Source: Phycicoccus sp. HDW14
GTDB taxonomy: Bacteria > Actinomycetota > Actinomycetes > Actinomycetales > Dermatophilaceae
Assembly (NCBI RefSeq): GCF_011383005.1
Contig: NZ_CP049935.1
Span: 2,356,001 to 2,420,000 of the forward strand
DNA length: 64,000 bases
Reading direction: 5' to 3'
Shown: in pieces, positions 29,254 through 39,864 of the stretch
Layout: each line of letters begins with the position of its first letter
Position numbering within the stretch: position 1 is the stretch's first letter
Translations under genes and position numbers: made by a program
Notes under the pieces: model-generated
The model's database searches: none
Told to the model about the DNA's origin: nothing
The model's input: only the letters and a program-made list of their open reading frames with translations

Positions 29254-29364
29254 CCCCGGGCCGACGGGGGACCGTGGGGGCGAGAGCCCACGGTCCACCG
29301 TCAGGCCCGTCGAGCCGCAGGTGCCGGTCGTGGGGGCGAGAGCCCACGACCGGCCCTGCGGCTC
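29254..29364. other. Two tandem long hairpins sharing the core GTGGGGGCGAGAGCCCAC
   Basis: Between whiB and the S4 gene are two nested stem-loops. The first has outer arms around 29254-29309 and inner arms GGACCGTGGG/CCCACGGTCC (29269-29296). The second has outer arms GAGCCGCAGG/CCTGCGGCTC (29312-29364) and an inner stem of GCCGGTCGTGGG/CCCACGACCGGC. Both carry the same 18-nt core. They could be a double terminator for whiB, a structured RNA, or a repeat family. Confidence 0.55.
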
Positions 29365-29392
29365 CGTCGTTCCCACCGCGTAGCCTGACGAC

Positions 29393-29622
29393 GTGCCCGA
29401 CGACACCCTCGAGGTCCCCATCCGTGACGAGTCGATCCGGCTCGGCCAGCTGCTCAAGCTGAGCGGGCTGGTCGACGACGGCGCCGACGCGCGCGAGGTC
29501 GTCGAGCGCGGGCTGGTCTCGGTCAACGGCGAGGTCGACACCCGGCGCGGGCGGCAGGTGCGGGTCGGCGACCTCGTGTCGCTGGACGGCGGCGGGTCGC
29601 TGCGCGTCACCTCGGCCCCTGA
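29393..29622 (+). CDS. S4-domain RNA-binding protein (YbcJ-like)
   Basis: A small S4 RNA-binding domain protein: RLGQLLKLSGLVDDGADARE, VVERGLVSVNGEVDTRRGRQVRVGD. The frame as read does not stop at about residue 76; it continues through a palindromic element into the antisense of the racemase gene and ends at 29887. A missing C at about 29616-29619 would give a TGA at 29620-29622 and a protein ending RVTSAP, the usual size for the family. The GTG at 29393 is the start; no strong ribosome site is visible. Confidence 0.7.
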
Positions 29623-29644
29623 GCCCCGCGTCTCTGCGGTCTCT

Positions 29645-29721
29645 GCCGACTTATTGCCCAGAACCCACGTCGAGGGGCCTTCAGAGGGCCGCTCCAGGTG
29701 TGTTCTGGGCAATCAGTCGGG
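29645..29721. repeat. Palindromic element 1, at the racemase 3' end
   Basis: The left arm starts CCGACTTATTGCCCAGAAC and the right arm, read in reverse complement, starts CCGACTGATTGCCCAGAAC. The racemase stop codon (TGA, 29715-29713) lies inside the right arm. It shares its tip with element 2 at 30439-30515 (identical 15-mer CCGACTGATTGCCCA). It looks like a REP-type or bidirectional-terminator repeat. Confidence 0.65.
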
Positions 29722-30414
29722 GTCGGGGGCGCAGAGCCAGTCGACGCCGGCCGCCACGTGCAGGGCCGTGGTGTCGAGGAGCGGGACCTCGGCGTCGCCG
29801 TCGGTGAGCAGCAGGCCGATCTCGGTGCAGCCGAGGACGACCGAGTCGGCACCCTCGGCCACGAGCCGGCCGACCACGTCGAGGTAGGCCGCACGCGACT
29901 CCGGCCGGACGACGTCGTGGACGAGCTCGTCGTAGATGACGCGGTGGACGAGGTCGCGGTCGTCGGCCTCGGGGACGACGACGTCGAGGCCGCGGGCGCG
30001 CAGCCGCTCGACGTAGAAGTCCTGCTCCATCGTGAAGCGGGTGGCGAGCAGACCGACCCGGTGGTGGCCGCCCGCGAGCAGCGCGTCGGCGGTGGGGTCG
30101 GCGATGTGCAGCAGCGGGACGCCGGCCGCGGCCTCGACCTCCCCCGCCACCTTGTGCATCGTGTTCGTCGCGAGGAGCAGCGCCTCGGCCCCGCCCGCCG
30201 CCAGGCCCCGGGCCGCGTCACCGAGGATGCGGGCCGTCGCGCCCCAGTCGCCGGCGTGCTGCGCCTCGGCCACCGGTGCGAAGTCGACCGAGTGCAGCAG
30301 CAGCCGGGCCGAGTGCAGCCCACCGAGCCGTGCCGCCACCCCGGCGTTGAGCCCACGGTAGTACGCCTCGGTCGAGGTCCAGCTCATCCCGCCGAGCACT
30401 CCGAGCAGCCGCAT
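29713..30414 (-). CDS. Aspartate/glutamate racemase-family protein
   Basis: A 233-aa member of the Asp/Glu racemase superfamily (YgeA-like). It starts MRLLGVLGGMSWTSTEAYYR. The first active-site motif is LLLATNTMHK, where Thr replaces the first catalytic Cys, as is common in the YgeA branch. The second, VLGCTEIGLLL, keeps its Cys (about residue 198). It likely racemises one or more amino acids, supplying D-amino acids for the wall or catabolism. It is bracketed by two palindromic elements, and its stop codon is inside one of them. Confidence 0.82.
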   Translation of the reverse strand: MRLLGVLGGMSWTSTEAYYRGLNAGVAARLGGLHSARLLLHSVDFAPVAEAQHAGDWGATARILGDAARGLAAGGAEALLLATNTMHKVAGEVEAAAGVPLLHIADPTADALLAGGHHRVGLLATRFTMEQDFYVERLRARGLDVVVPEADDRDLVHRVIYDELVHDVVRPESRAAYLDVVGRLVAEGADSVVLGCTEIGLLLTDGDAEVPLLDTTALHVAAGVDWLCAPDPD

Positions 30415-30438
30415 CCTCCGACCCTACGCGTGTCCCTT

Positions 30439-30515
30439 GCCGACTGATTGCCCATCCGCCACCTCCAGGAGGCCCGTGGGGGCCTCTGGCGGTGGCGGAT
30501 GCGCAATGAGTCGGG
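30439..30515. repeat. Palindromic element 2, upstream of the racemase
   Basis: The left arm is CCGACTGATTGCCCATCC and the right arm in reverse complement is CCGACTCATTGCGCATCC. The interior is an almost continuous hairpin (CCACCTCCAGGAGGCCC with GGGGCCTCTGGCGGTGG). It begins 25 bp before the racemase start. Size and tips match element 1; the middle sequences differ. Confidence 0.65.
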
Positions 30516-30556
30516 CAGGAGGGGCGGGCGGTGGGACCCGACGGCCGGACGCACGA

Positions 30557-30591
30557 CGCCGCCCGGCCCCCTGAGCGGGGACCGGGCGGCG
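30557..30591 (-). terminator. Strong hairpin terminator after groEL
   Basis: CGCCGCCCGG (30557-30566) pairs perfectly with CCGGGCGGCG (30582-30591), and CCCC/GGGG pairs inside. It lies 25 bp past the groEL stop on the minus strand. Confidence 0.75.
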
Positions 30592-30615
30592 GGCGTGGTG
30601 CGAGGGGGAGCAGCC

Positions 30616-32355
<1,740 letters not shown>

Positions 32356-32376
32356 TCACGGCTGGTGGTGCGTGCG

Positions 32377-32670
32377 TCAGCCGACGACGGCGAGCACGTC
32401 ACGCGCGGAGAGGATGAGGTACTCCTCGCCGCCGTGCTTGATCTCGGTGCCGCCGTACTTGCTGTAGATGACGCGGTCGCCGACGTTGACGTCGAGCGGG
32501 ACGCGGTTGCCCTTGTCGTCGATGCGACCCGGGCCGACCGCCAGGACCTCGCCCTCCTGGGGCTTCTCCTTGGCGGTGTCCGGGATGACGAGCCCGGACG
32601 CGGTGGTCTGCTCGGCCTCGAGGCTCTTGATGACGATGCGGTCCTCGAGCGGCTTGATGGAAACCGACAC
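32377..32670 (-). CDS. groES: Co-chaperonin GroES
   Basis: A 97-aa Gro[22 protein letters not shown], the mobile loop [40 protein letters not shown] and [15 protein letters not shown]. The GTG at 32670 is preceded by GGAGGAG at 7 nt. First gene of the groES-groEL operon, with 141 bp before groEL. Confidence 0.97.
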   Translation of the reverse strand: MSVSIKPLEDRIVIKSLEAEQTTASGLVIPDTAKEKPQEGEVLAVGPGRIDDKGNRVPLDVNVGDRVIYSKYGGTEIKHGGEEYLILSARDVLAVVG

Positions 32671-32770
32671 GGTGTGCTCCTCCCCTGTGGGATGAGTCGA
32701 AGTGGACGGGGACTGCGCTGGCCGGACCGTGTCACGCCGTCGCGGGGGTCGATCCCCGGACCGGGCTGCG

Positions 32771-32797
32771 CTGGCACTCGCCGGTGACGAGTGCCAA
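32771..32797 (-). promoter_or_regulatory. CIRCE operator 1 (HrcA site)
   Basis: On the minus strand TTGGCACTC-N9-GAGTGCCAG, one substitution per arm from the CIRCE consensus TTAGCACTC-N9-GAGTGCTAA. It is placed just downstream of the -10 box, where the HrcA repressor would block transcription start. Confidence 0.9.
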
Positions 32798-32804
32798 TAG
32801 GGCA

Positions 32805-32833
32805 AATCTAGGACGCCGTTAGCACTCGGTCAA
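32805..32833 (-). promoter_or_regulatory. groESL promoter
   Basis: On the minus strand TTGACC (32833-32828), a 17-bp spacer, then TAGATT (32810-32805). The -35 box lies inside CIRCE operator 2 and the transcription start is expected next to CIRCE operator 1, about 130 bp before groES. Confidence 0.75.
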
Positions 32834-32845
32834 CTCGAGTGCCAG
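32819..32845 (-). promoter_or_regulatory. CIRCE operator 2 (HrcA site)
   Basis: Plus strand TTAGCACTC-N9-GAGTGCCAG, with one arm identical to the consensus. It overlaps the -35 box of the groESL promoter and is 21 bp from operator 1, so two HrcA dimers could bracket the promoter. Confidence 0.92.
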
Positions 32846-32899
32846 CAGGCGGGCGTCCGGGACGGGTCCGCGGGGTTCGGGTCGGGCGGTCGGTTCCGG

Positions 32900-34179
32900 A
32901 TGGCAGGATGTGCCGCCGTGGACGTCGGCACCGTACGAGCGCTCGGGTCGCCCGACGGCAAGGCCCTCCTCCGCTCCCTCCCGCCGTACGACGAGGCGGC
33001 CGTGTTCGGGCTCCGGGACCGGCTGCGCCGTGAGGGCCACCCGGCCGACTTCGTCGCGGCCGTGCTCACCCAGCAGCGGCTGCGCTCGCGGGCCGTGGCC
33101 AAGTTCGGCGAGTTCGCCGGCGACCTGCTCTACACCCCGGACGGTCTCGAGCAGGCCTCGCGCCTCGAGGTCGCCGCCACACACGCCGGCCGGTTCTACA
33201 ACGCCTCCCTGGCCACCGTGCACGACCTCGGCTGCGGCATCGGGTCCGACGCCGTCGCCATGTCGGCGCTCGGGGTCACCGTTCAGGGCGTCGACATCGA
33301 CCCCGTGACGGCCGCCATCGCCGACACCAACCTGCGGCCGTGGCCCGACTCCCGCGCCCGCGAGGGGTACGCGGAGGAGTTCGAGGCCCCCCGCGACCCG
33401 CTCCGCTCCCGGGTCGGGGTCTGGCTCGACCCCGCGCGCCGGGTGCCCGGGAAGACCGGCCGGCACGGGCGCATCAAGCGGGTCTTCCGCCTCGACGAGA
33501 TCCGCCCGTCCTGGGACTTCGTGCTCCAGGTCGCCACCGCCGTCCCCGCCACCGGGGCCAAGCTGTCGCCCTCGATGCCCCAGGACGCCATCCCGCTCGG
33601 CACCGAGGCGCAGTGGACCTCCTACGCCGGTGAGGTGCTCGAGTGCGCGGTGTGGTGGGGTCCCCTCGCCCAGCAGCCCGGCCGCAGCGCGCGCATCCTC
33701 TCCCCCGGCCGCTCCCCGTGGAGGTCGACCAGACGATGGCCGAGCCCGACCCGCCCGTCGCCGAGGGGTCGCACTCGATCGGGGCGTGGCTCTACGAGCC
33801 CGACCGCGCCGTCACCCAGGCGGGCCTGCTCGGGGCCGTGACGGCGGCGACGCTCGGGGTCGAGGTCGACCGGGGCCTCGGGTACGTGCTGTCCGAGGCC
33901 GAGGTCGACATCCCGTTCGCCCGCCGCTACGCCGTGCGCGAGTCGATGCCCTTCACGGTGAGGACGCTGCGCTCGTGGCTGGTGCAGCACGGTGTCACGG
34001 GGCTCACCGTCAAGAAGCGCGGGGTGCGCCTCGACGACGACGAGCTGCGCCGCCAGCTGAAGATCGGGCGCAAGGCCGGCGACGGCGCGCAGGCGACGGT
34101 CATCCTCACCCGGGTGGCGGGGCAGCAGACGGCGATCGTCGTCGACCCCGCGCCGGTCGAGACGCCTGCAACACCCTGA
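32900..34179 (+). CDS. Class I SAM-dependent methyltransferase with THUMP-like domain, one frame break
   Basis: About 425 residues after repair. The N-terminal helices (SLPPYDEAAVFGLRDRLRRE) lead into a Rossmann methyltransferase core with the SAM-binding motif VHDLGCGIGSDAVAMSALG and VDIDPVTAAIADTN. It ends in a THUMP-like C-terminal domain (TLRSWLVQHGVTGLTVKKRGVRLDDDELRRQLK). The frame shifts at about 33703-33716; one missing base in CTCCCCCGG restores SPGPLPVEVDQ. The start may be the GTG at 32918 instead of the ATG at 32900. Probably an RNA methyltransferase by domain content; substrate unknown. Divergent from groES. Confidence 0.8.
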
Positions 34180-34191
34180 GCCGACCGGGCC

Positions 34192-36174
34192 TCAGGGGCC
34201 GACGAGGTCGCGGGCGCCGAGGACCTCGGGCGGGATGCCGAAGGCCTCGACGAGCTCGAGGGCGACCGGCCGCAGCCGGCGCAGCAGCGACGACACCTCT
34301 CGCGTGATGGCCTTCGAGCGCGGCGCCGAGAGCCGGCCGTGCTCGAGGAACCAGCCGCGGTCGGCCTCGATGGTGGCCAGGGCGTGCAGGTCGCAGAGCG
34401 CCGCGAGGACGTCGCGGCTCGGCGACGGTGGCTGCGCCCGCACCCGCTCGACGAAGGCCTCGAGGACCAGCCGCTCGACGTGCGACCGGGCGGCGGTGAT
34501 GACGTGGTCCTGCACCGCGCTGAAGACCTCGCCGGCCGGCGTCCCCGCCCCGACCCCGGCCTTGAGCCGCCGGGCGACGCCGGCGATCTGGTGCTCCTCG
34601 CGGTAGCGCAGCATCGCGAGCTGGTAGTCCGGGTCGAGCAGCCCCGCCTCGGTGTCCCAGCCGTCGCGGCCGCCGGGCAGCACGTCGCGGATCCGCTCGA
34701 GCAGCTGGTGGGCGGCGGTGCGCTCGACGAGGGTGTCGACCGCCAGACCGGTGACGAAGCGGACCATCCCGAACTGGTCGAGGTCCTCGAAGTCGGAGGA
34801 GTAGTCGGTGAGCAACCCCTTGGCGACGAGCTGGAGCAGGACGTGGTTGTCGCCCTCGAAGGTCGTGAAGACGTCGGTGTCGGCCTTGAGCGCCGCGAAC
34901 CGGTTGGCCGACAGGTAGCCGGCGCCACCACACGCCTCGCGGCACTCCTGGATGGCGTGGCTGGCGTGCCAGGTGGCCAGCGCCTTGGTGCCGGCGGCCC
35001 GTGACTCGAGGGCACGGCGGGCCCGGTCGTCGGCCTCGGGGGTGTCGTGCGAGAACACCTCGTGCAGCTGCCGGGCGACCTCCTGCTGCGCGCAGCTCAG
35101 AGCGTAGGTGCGGGCCAGCAGCGGCAGGAGCCGGCGCTGGTGCATCCCGTAGTCGAGGAGCAGCTGCTCCTCCTCGCCGGCACCGGTCTCGAACTGCCTG
35201 CGCCGCAACGCATACCGGATGGCGATCTCCTGCGCGACCTTCGACGCCGCGATCGCCCCGCCCCCGACGCTGACCCGGCCCTGCACGAGCGTGCCGAGCA
35301 TCGTGAAGAAGCGCCGGTTCGGGTTCTCGATGCTCGAGCAGTAGGTGCCGTCGTCGTCGATGGTGGCGAAGCGGTCGAGCAGGTTGGCCCGGGGCACGCG
35401 CACGTCGTCGAACCACAGCCGGCCGTTGTCGACACCCTCGAGCCCGAGCTTGGCGCCGCAGTCCTCCACGCGCACACCGGGAAGCCCCTCGCCGTCGCGG
35501 CGGATGGGGACGAGCACGGCGTGCACCCCGTGCCCCTCGCCGCCCACCTCGAGCTGGGCGAAGACGACGGCCAGCTCGCCGTCGTGCGCCGCGTTGCCGA
35601 TGTAGTCCTTGCGCGAGGCGTCGTCGGGGGTGCGGACGACCAGCTCGTCGGTGGCGGGGTCGTACGTGGCCGTCGTGCCGAGGGCCTGCACGTTGCTGCC
35701 GTGGCCGGTCTCGGTCATCGCGAAGCAGCCGAGGAGGCGGCCGGTGAGGATGTCGGGCAGGTAGCGCTCGTGGTGGCTGCGGGTGCCGAGCTGGAGCACC
35801 GCACCGCCGAACAGCCCGAACTGGACGCCCGACTTCACGAGGACGGACAGGTCCCCGTAGGCCAGCGTCTCGAAGGAGGCGATGGACGCGCCGATGTCGC
35901 CGCCGCCCCCGTACTCGCGCGGGAAGCCGTGTGCCGCACGGCCGCTGGACCCGATCTCGACGACGAGGTCGCGGACCCGGCGACGCAGGTCGGCCCGGGG
36001 CAGGTCGAGCCGCTCGTCGAGGAGCGTCGCGTGCTCGACGAGGGCGTCGCGGACCTCGTCGCGCACCGCCGCGTGCGGCCCGTCGAGGAAGGAGCGCAGC
36101 ACGGCGGGGTCGGCGGCGAGCGGTGCCGGGCGTCGGGTCGGGTCGTCGGTGCGGACGGCGTCGGTGGCGGCCAT
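34192..36174 (-). CDS. Acyl-CoA oxidase/dehydrogenase family protein
   Basis: A 660-aa flavoprotein of acyl-CoA oxidase length. Motifs: FAMTETGHGSNVQALGTTA (FAD/substrate loop), PNRRFFTMLGTLVQGRVSVG, CGGAGYLSANRFAALKADTD, and the catalytic Glu in FTTFEGDNHVLLQLVAKGLL. The C-terminal acyl-CoA oxidase domain is complete. It catalyses the first alpha-beta oxidation of acyl-CoA; as an oxidase it would give H2O2, but oxidase versus dehydrogenase behaviour cannot be read from sequence alone. It converges with the methyltransferase gene 12 bp away. Confidence 0.88.
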   Translation of the reverse strand: MAATDAVRTDDPTRRPAPLAADPAVLRSFLDGPHAAVRDEVRDALVEHATLLDERLDLPRADLRRRVRDLVVEIGSSGRAAHGFPREYGGGGDIGASIASFETLAYGDLSVLVKSGVQFGLFGGAVLQLGTRSHHERYLPDILTGRLLGCFAMTETGHGSNVQALGTTATYDPATDELVVRTPDDASRKDYIGNAAHDGELAVVFAQLEVGGEGHGVHAVLVPIRRDGEGLPGVRVEDCGAKLGLEGVDNGRLWFDDVRVPRANLLDRFATIDDDGTYCSSIENPNRRFFTMLGTLVQGRVSVGGGAIAASKVAQEIAIRYALRRRQFETGAGEEEQLLLDYGMHQRRLLPLLARTYALSCAQQEVARQLHEVFSHDTPEADDRARRALESRAAGTKALATWHASHAIQECREACGGAGYLSANRFAALKADTDVFTTFEGDNHVLLQLVAKGLLTDYSSDFEDLDQFGMVRFVTGLAVDTLVERTAAHQLLERIRDVLPGGRDGWDTEAGLLDPDYQLAMLRYREEHQIAGVARRLKAGVGAGTPAGEVFSAVQDHVITAARSHVERLVLEAFVERVRAQPPSPSRDVLAALCDLHALATIEADRGWFLEHGRLSAPRSKAITREVSSLLRRLRPVALELVEAFGIPPEVLGARDLVGP

Positions 36175-36231
36175 GCCGTCACGATGGCACGGCCGTCCGG
36201 CCCTCCGGGAGGTTCGCGACGCAGAAGTTAC

Positions 36232-37064
36232 TCACAGGTAGGGGTCGGCCTGGGCGCCCTCCCGGCGGACCGCGTCGGCCCCGGCGGCCAGGGCGGCGTC
36301 GAGGGCCTCCCGCGGTCGGCGCCGCGGGCCAGCGCGGCCGCGAGCGCACCGCAGAAGGCGTCGCCGGCGCCCGTCGTGTCGGCCACCTCGTCGGCCGCGA
36401 CCGGGTGGGCGGGCGCGGTGACCCCGTCCCACGAGGCGCCGTTGGCGCCGAACGTCACGAGGAGGGAGGCCGGCTGCGCGCCGGCCTCGGCGAGGGCCTG
36501 CATCTCGAGCTCGTTGGCGACGACGGGGTCGGCGAGCGCGACGACGTCCGGCGGCAGCGACGCCCAGGGCGCGACGTTGAGGACGACCCGGGCACCACGG
36601 CCGGCCGCCCGCCGGGCCGCGGTGCACACCACGGCGAACGGCACCTCGAGCTGGAGGACGAGGACGTCGCCGGGGCCGAGGGCGTCGACCGCGGCGACCT
36701 CGCGCTCGTCGAGGGCGGCGTTGGCCCCGGGGACGACGACGATGGAGTTCTCCCCGTCGTCGGAGACCTGGATGAGGGCGTGACCGGTCTCCGTTCCGTC
36801 GACGACGCGCACGCCGCCGACGTCGACGCCGAGGCGCTCGAGGCGCGCGCGGTAGGACCGGCCGCCGTCGTCGTCGCCGACGCAGCCGACCATCGCGACC
36901 GTGGCGCCCGAGGCCGCCGCGGCGACGGCCTGGTTCGCGCCCTTGCCGCCCGCGAGGCGTCGCAGGCCCTCGCCGAGGACGGTCTCGCCGGGACGCGGAT
37001 GACGCTCGACGCGGGTCACGAGGTCGACGTTGAGCGACCCGAGGACGAGGACGCGGCCGCTCAC
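36232..37064 (-). CDS. Ribokinase (PfkB family), frame break near the C-terminus
   Basis: A PfkB-family sugar kinase of the ribokinase type: GSLNVDLVTRVERHPRPGET, LAGGKGANQAVAAAASGATV, NVAPW and the catalytic DTTGAGDAFCGALAAALARG. The frame as read ends at 36228 with PRPTPTCE. One missing base at about 36315 gives ADRREALDAALAAGADAVRR and GAQADPYL, stopping at 36232, which is the expected C-terminal helix. Its GTG start overlaps the nucleoside hydrolase stop by 4 nt, so ribose freed by that enzyme would be phosphorylated by this one. Confidence 0.88.
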
Positions 37065-38047
37065 CAGTCCTCACCCCCGACCGTCCGCAGCCAGACGTCG
37101 GCGAGCCAGGGCCCGTTGACCTCGAGGGCGACGTCGACGCTCGCGGGCGCCGGTCCGTGGGGGTCGTGGTCCATGTCACCGCTCCAGTCACGGGTGTCGA
37201 CGATGGTCCGGCCGCGGGTCCACGTGCCGGAGAGCTCGACCCGCACCGGCCGGCGCTCGGTGCGCACGGCGTCCGGGGCGAGCAGGGTGACCACCGCACC
37301 GGCGTCGCCGATGGTCGCGCCGTCGCTGGCGAACCGGCGGTGGTGGAAGGAGATGAGGGCCGCCGCGAGCTGGGCGGCGGCGGTGTCGATCGAGCGCAGC
37401 CGCGTGACGTGGGCGTCGGTGACCTTCGGCTCGTAGAAGACGTCGAGGCCGTACATCGTCACCGGCACCTCGTGCACGGCGCAGGCGTCGAGCACGACGG
37501 CCGCGGCCTCGGGGTCGTGGAAGACGTTGAACTCGGCCGCGGCCGTGGCGTTGCTGACGTTCGCGCCCCCACCCATGAACACGACGCGACCCAGCCGCCG
37601 GAACGCGTGCGGGTGCAGGCGCGCGAGGAGGGCGATGTTGGTCATCGGGGCGAGCGGGACGAGGGTGAGCGGCCGGCCCTCGTCGGCGGCCTGCTCGATG
37701 GTGTCGCGCAGCAGGTCGACGGCGATGCGCCCGTCGGGTCGCATCGCCGGCGACGGCAGGCCGAGGTCGGCCATCCCGTCGGAGCCGTGGACGTGCCGGG
37801 CATCGACGGGGTCCTCGAGCAGGGGGCGGGCGGCGCCGATGCCGACGGGGACGTCGGTGCGGCCGACGAGCTCGAGGACGGTCAGGGTGTTGCGGACGAC
37901 GTCGACGAGCGGGGCGTTGCCGCCGACGCAGCTGACGGCCCGCAGGTCGAGGCCGGGGTGCAGCGCGGCGAGCAGCAGCGCGCAGGCGTCGTCGACGCCG
38001 GTGTCGACGTCGAGGACGACCGGGATTCCCTGCACGGGGACGATCAT
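37061..38047 (-). CDS. Inosine-uridine preferring nucleoside hydrolase family protein
   Basis: A 328-aa nucleoside N-ribohydrolase. The calcium-binding signature VVLDVDTGVDDACALLLAA is at residues 10-28. Also VGGNAPLVDVVRNTLTVLEL, PLAPMTNIALLARLHP, VFMGGGANVSNATAAAEFNVFHDPEAA with the second Asp, and SFHHRRF. It splits nucleosides into base and ribose. Coupled by GTGA overlap to the ribokinase. The ATG at 38047 fits the domain start; it is divergent from the kinase gene with 100 bp between. Confidence 0.9.
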   Translation of the reverse strand: MIVPVQGIPVVLDVDTGVDDACALLLAALHPGLDLRAVSCVGGNAPLVDVVRNTLTVLELVGRTDVPVGIGAARPLLEDPVDARHVHGSDGMADLGLPSPAMRPDGRIAVDLLRDTIEQAADEGRPLTLVPLAPMTNIALLARLHPHAFRRLGRVVFMGGGANVSNATAAAEFNVFHDPEAAAVVLDACAVHEVPVTMYGLDVFYEPKVTDAHVTRLRSIDTAAAQLAAALISFHHRRFASDGATIGDAGAVVTLLAPDAVRTERRPVRVELSGTWTRGRTIVDTRDWSGDMDHDPHGPAPASVDVALEVNGPWLADVWLRTVGGEDW

Positions 38048-38147
38048 GGCCGAAAGGGCGGGGTCGGCGTCAGGGCAATAGCATGACGGCGAGTCGGAGC
38101 GGTCCTGGAAGGGGAACGGTGGAGTCGAGCGGGTCGGGGGGTGCGGC

Positions 38148-39857
38148 GTGAGCACCGACGACGCGTGGCGTCCCCCGGAGCCGCCCACGCCCGTCGTCAC
38201 CGGCCCCGAGCTGCTGCCCGGGTACGACGAGGCCGTCGAGGTCGCCAGGGGCGCCGACAGCGTCGTCTTCCGGGCGCGCCAGCGGGCCCTCGGGCGCGAC
38301 GTCGCCGTCAAGGTCCTCCAGGTCGACGACCCCGCGACGGCGGCGCGCTTCGCCCGCGAGCTCGAGCTCACCGTGCGGCTCGGGCGGCTGCACCCGCACA
38401 TCGTCACCGTCCTCGACACGGGCGCGACGGCGGACGGTCGGCCGGCCATCGTCATGGAGTACCTCGAGCGGGGGTCGCTGCAGGACACCCTGCGCGCGTC
38501 GGGTCCGCTGCCGGCCGCCGACGTCGTGCGGGTCGGCAAGGTCATCGCCGACGCCCTGGCCTTCGCGCACGGGCAGGGGGTGCTGCACCGCGACGTCAAG
38601 CCGCAGAACATCCTCGTGCTGCCGACGTCGTGGGTGCTCGCCGACTTCGGAATCGCCCGGCTCGCCGACTCGGGGGCGACGGCGTCGGTCGAGCAGTTCT
38701 CGTACCGGCACGCGGCGCCGCAGGTGCTCGACGGTCTGCCGCCGACCGCTGCCGACGACGTGTGGTCGATGGGGTCGACGCTCTTCACGCTGCTCGACGG
38801 GCGCCCGCCGTTCGCGAGCGACGACCCCGCCGACGACACCGCGCTGGCCTACCTGCGACGGGTCCGGACGGAGGCGCCTCGAGCGCTGACGCGGGTCGAC
38901 CTGCCGCCCGGGCTGGCCGACGTCATCGCCCGGTGCCTGACCAAGGACCCCGCGCTGCGCATCGGCACGGCCGAGGAGCTGCTGCACGAGCTCTCCCGGG
39001 TCGAGGGCGCCTCGAGCAGCTGGGCGCCGACGGCCACGGGCGTCGAGCCGGGTTCTGCGGCACCGGTGGTGGACGTCGCCGAGCCGGTGACCAATGACCG
39101 CTCGGTGGCCGCGCCCGTCCCGGAGGCGTCGGCGCCCCCGGCGCACCCGGCACCGACGACGTCCCCGGCACCGACGGAGCCGGTCGCGACGGTCGACGAG
39201 CCGCTGACCCCCTCCCTCCCTCCGGGCCCGCCGCCCGACACCGCGCCGGCGCCGCTTCCGGCGGTGTCGGCCCTCGCCCACACCTCCGCCGAACCGCGCG
39301 ACGCCGAGCCCACCGGCACGGCCCCGGCGCCCCCCGCCGAGGACCCCGCGTCGGTCGTCGCGCCCGCCCCCGCGCCGGGCCGCCCGGGGCTCCTCGGCAC
39401 CCCAGGGCGGCGGGTGGCGCTCGGGCTCGTCGCCGGAGCGGCCATCGGCGTCACTCTCGTGCTGGTCCTCGACCGTCCGAACACCCCTGTGGCCCAGCCC
39501 AGTCGGACCCCGATCGCCAACACGGTCCCCACCACGAGCCTCGACCCGAGCATCTCGGCCACACCGGTGCCGCCCGTGCAGGAACCCGGGCTGCGGCCGG
39601 TCATCGTCGACGCCCGGGCCGGCGGCACGAGCGTCGAGCTGGAGTGGACCGACCCGTCGAAGGGCAAGGTCACGTTCTTCGTCACCCAGGTGGGGCTGCC
39701 GGAGCCCAAGGTCGTCGCGCAGTTCCCGCCCGGCACGACCAAGGGCGTCGTCGAGGGGGTCGACCCGTCGGCGTCGCAGGTCTGCTACGTCGTCGGCGCC
39801 TTCGACGGCTCGGCGGCGGCGACGAGCGCCCAGCGCTGCCTCGACCCCTCCCCCTGA
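38148..39857 (+). CDS. Membrane Ser/Thr protein kinase with an extracellular FN3-like domain
   Basis: A 569-aa Hanks-type kinase. Kinase domain (about residues 25-275): VAVKVL Lys, HRDVKPQNILV, ADFGIARLADSG, DVWSMGSTLF. It continues through a Pro/Ala-rich juxtamembrane linker (about 290-420) and one membrane helix (RVALGLVAGAAIGVTLVLVL, about 422-443). The external domain (about 484-569) is FN3-like, with a Cys pair (VCYVVG, QRCLD). There are no PASTA repeats. The glycine-rich loop is reduced to ARGADSVVFRAR. The GTG start at 38148 is in the divergent gap to the nucleoside hydrolase. Confidence 0.88.
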   Translation: MSTDDAWRPPEPPTPVVTGPELLPGYDEAVEVARGADSVVFRARQRALGRDVAVKVLQVDDPATAARFARELELTVRLGRLHPHIVTVLDTGATADGRPAIVMEYLERGSLQDTLRASGPLPAADVVRVGKVIADALAFAHGQGVLHRDVKPQNILVLPTSWVLADFGIARLADSGATASVEQFSYRHAAPQVLDGLPPTAADDVWSMGSTLFTLLDGRPPFASDDPADDTALAYLRRVRTEAPRALTRVDLPPGLADVIARCLTKDPALRIGTAEELLHELSRVEGASSSWAPTATGVEPGSAAPVVDVAEPVTNDRSVAAPVPEASAPPAHPAPTTSPAPTEPVATVDEPLTPSLPPGPPPDTAPAPLPAVSALAHTSAEPRDAEPTGTAPAPPAEDPASVVAPAPAPGRPGLLGTPGRRVALGLVAGAAIGVTLVLVLDRPNTPVAQPSRTPIANTVPTTSLDPSISATPVPPVQEPGLRPVIVDARAGGTSVELEWTDPSKGKVTFFVTQVGLPEPKVVAQFPPGTTKGVVEGVDPSASQVCYVVGAFDGSAAATSAQRCLDPSP

Positions 39858-39864
39858 GCTCTCG

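Noticed and set aside
29623..29887. Extended C-terminus of the S4 protein
   Set aside because: It reads through a palindromic repeat and the antisense of the racemase gene; one added C gives a normal-length S4 protein.
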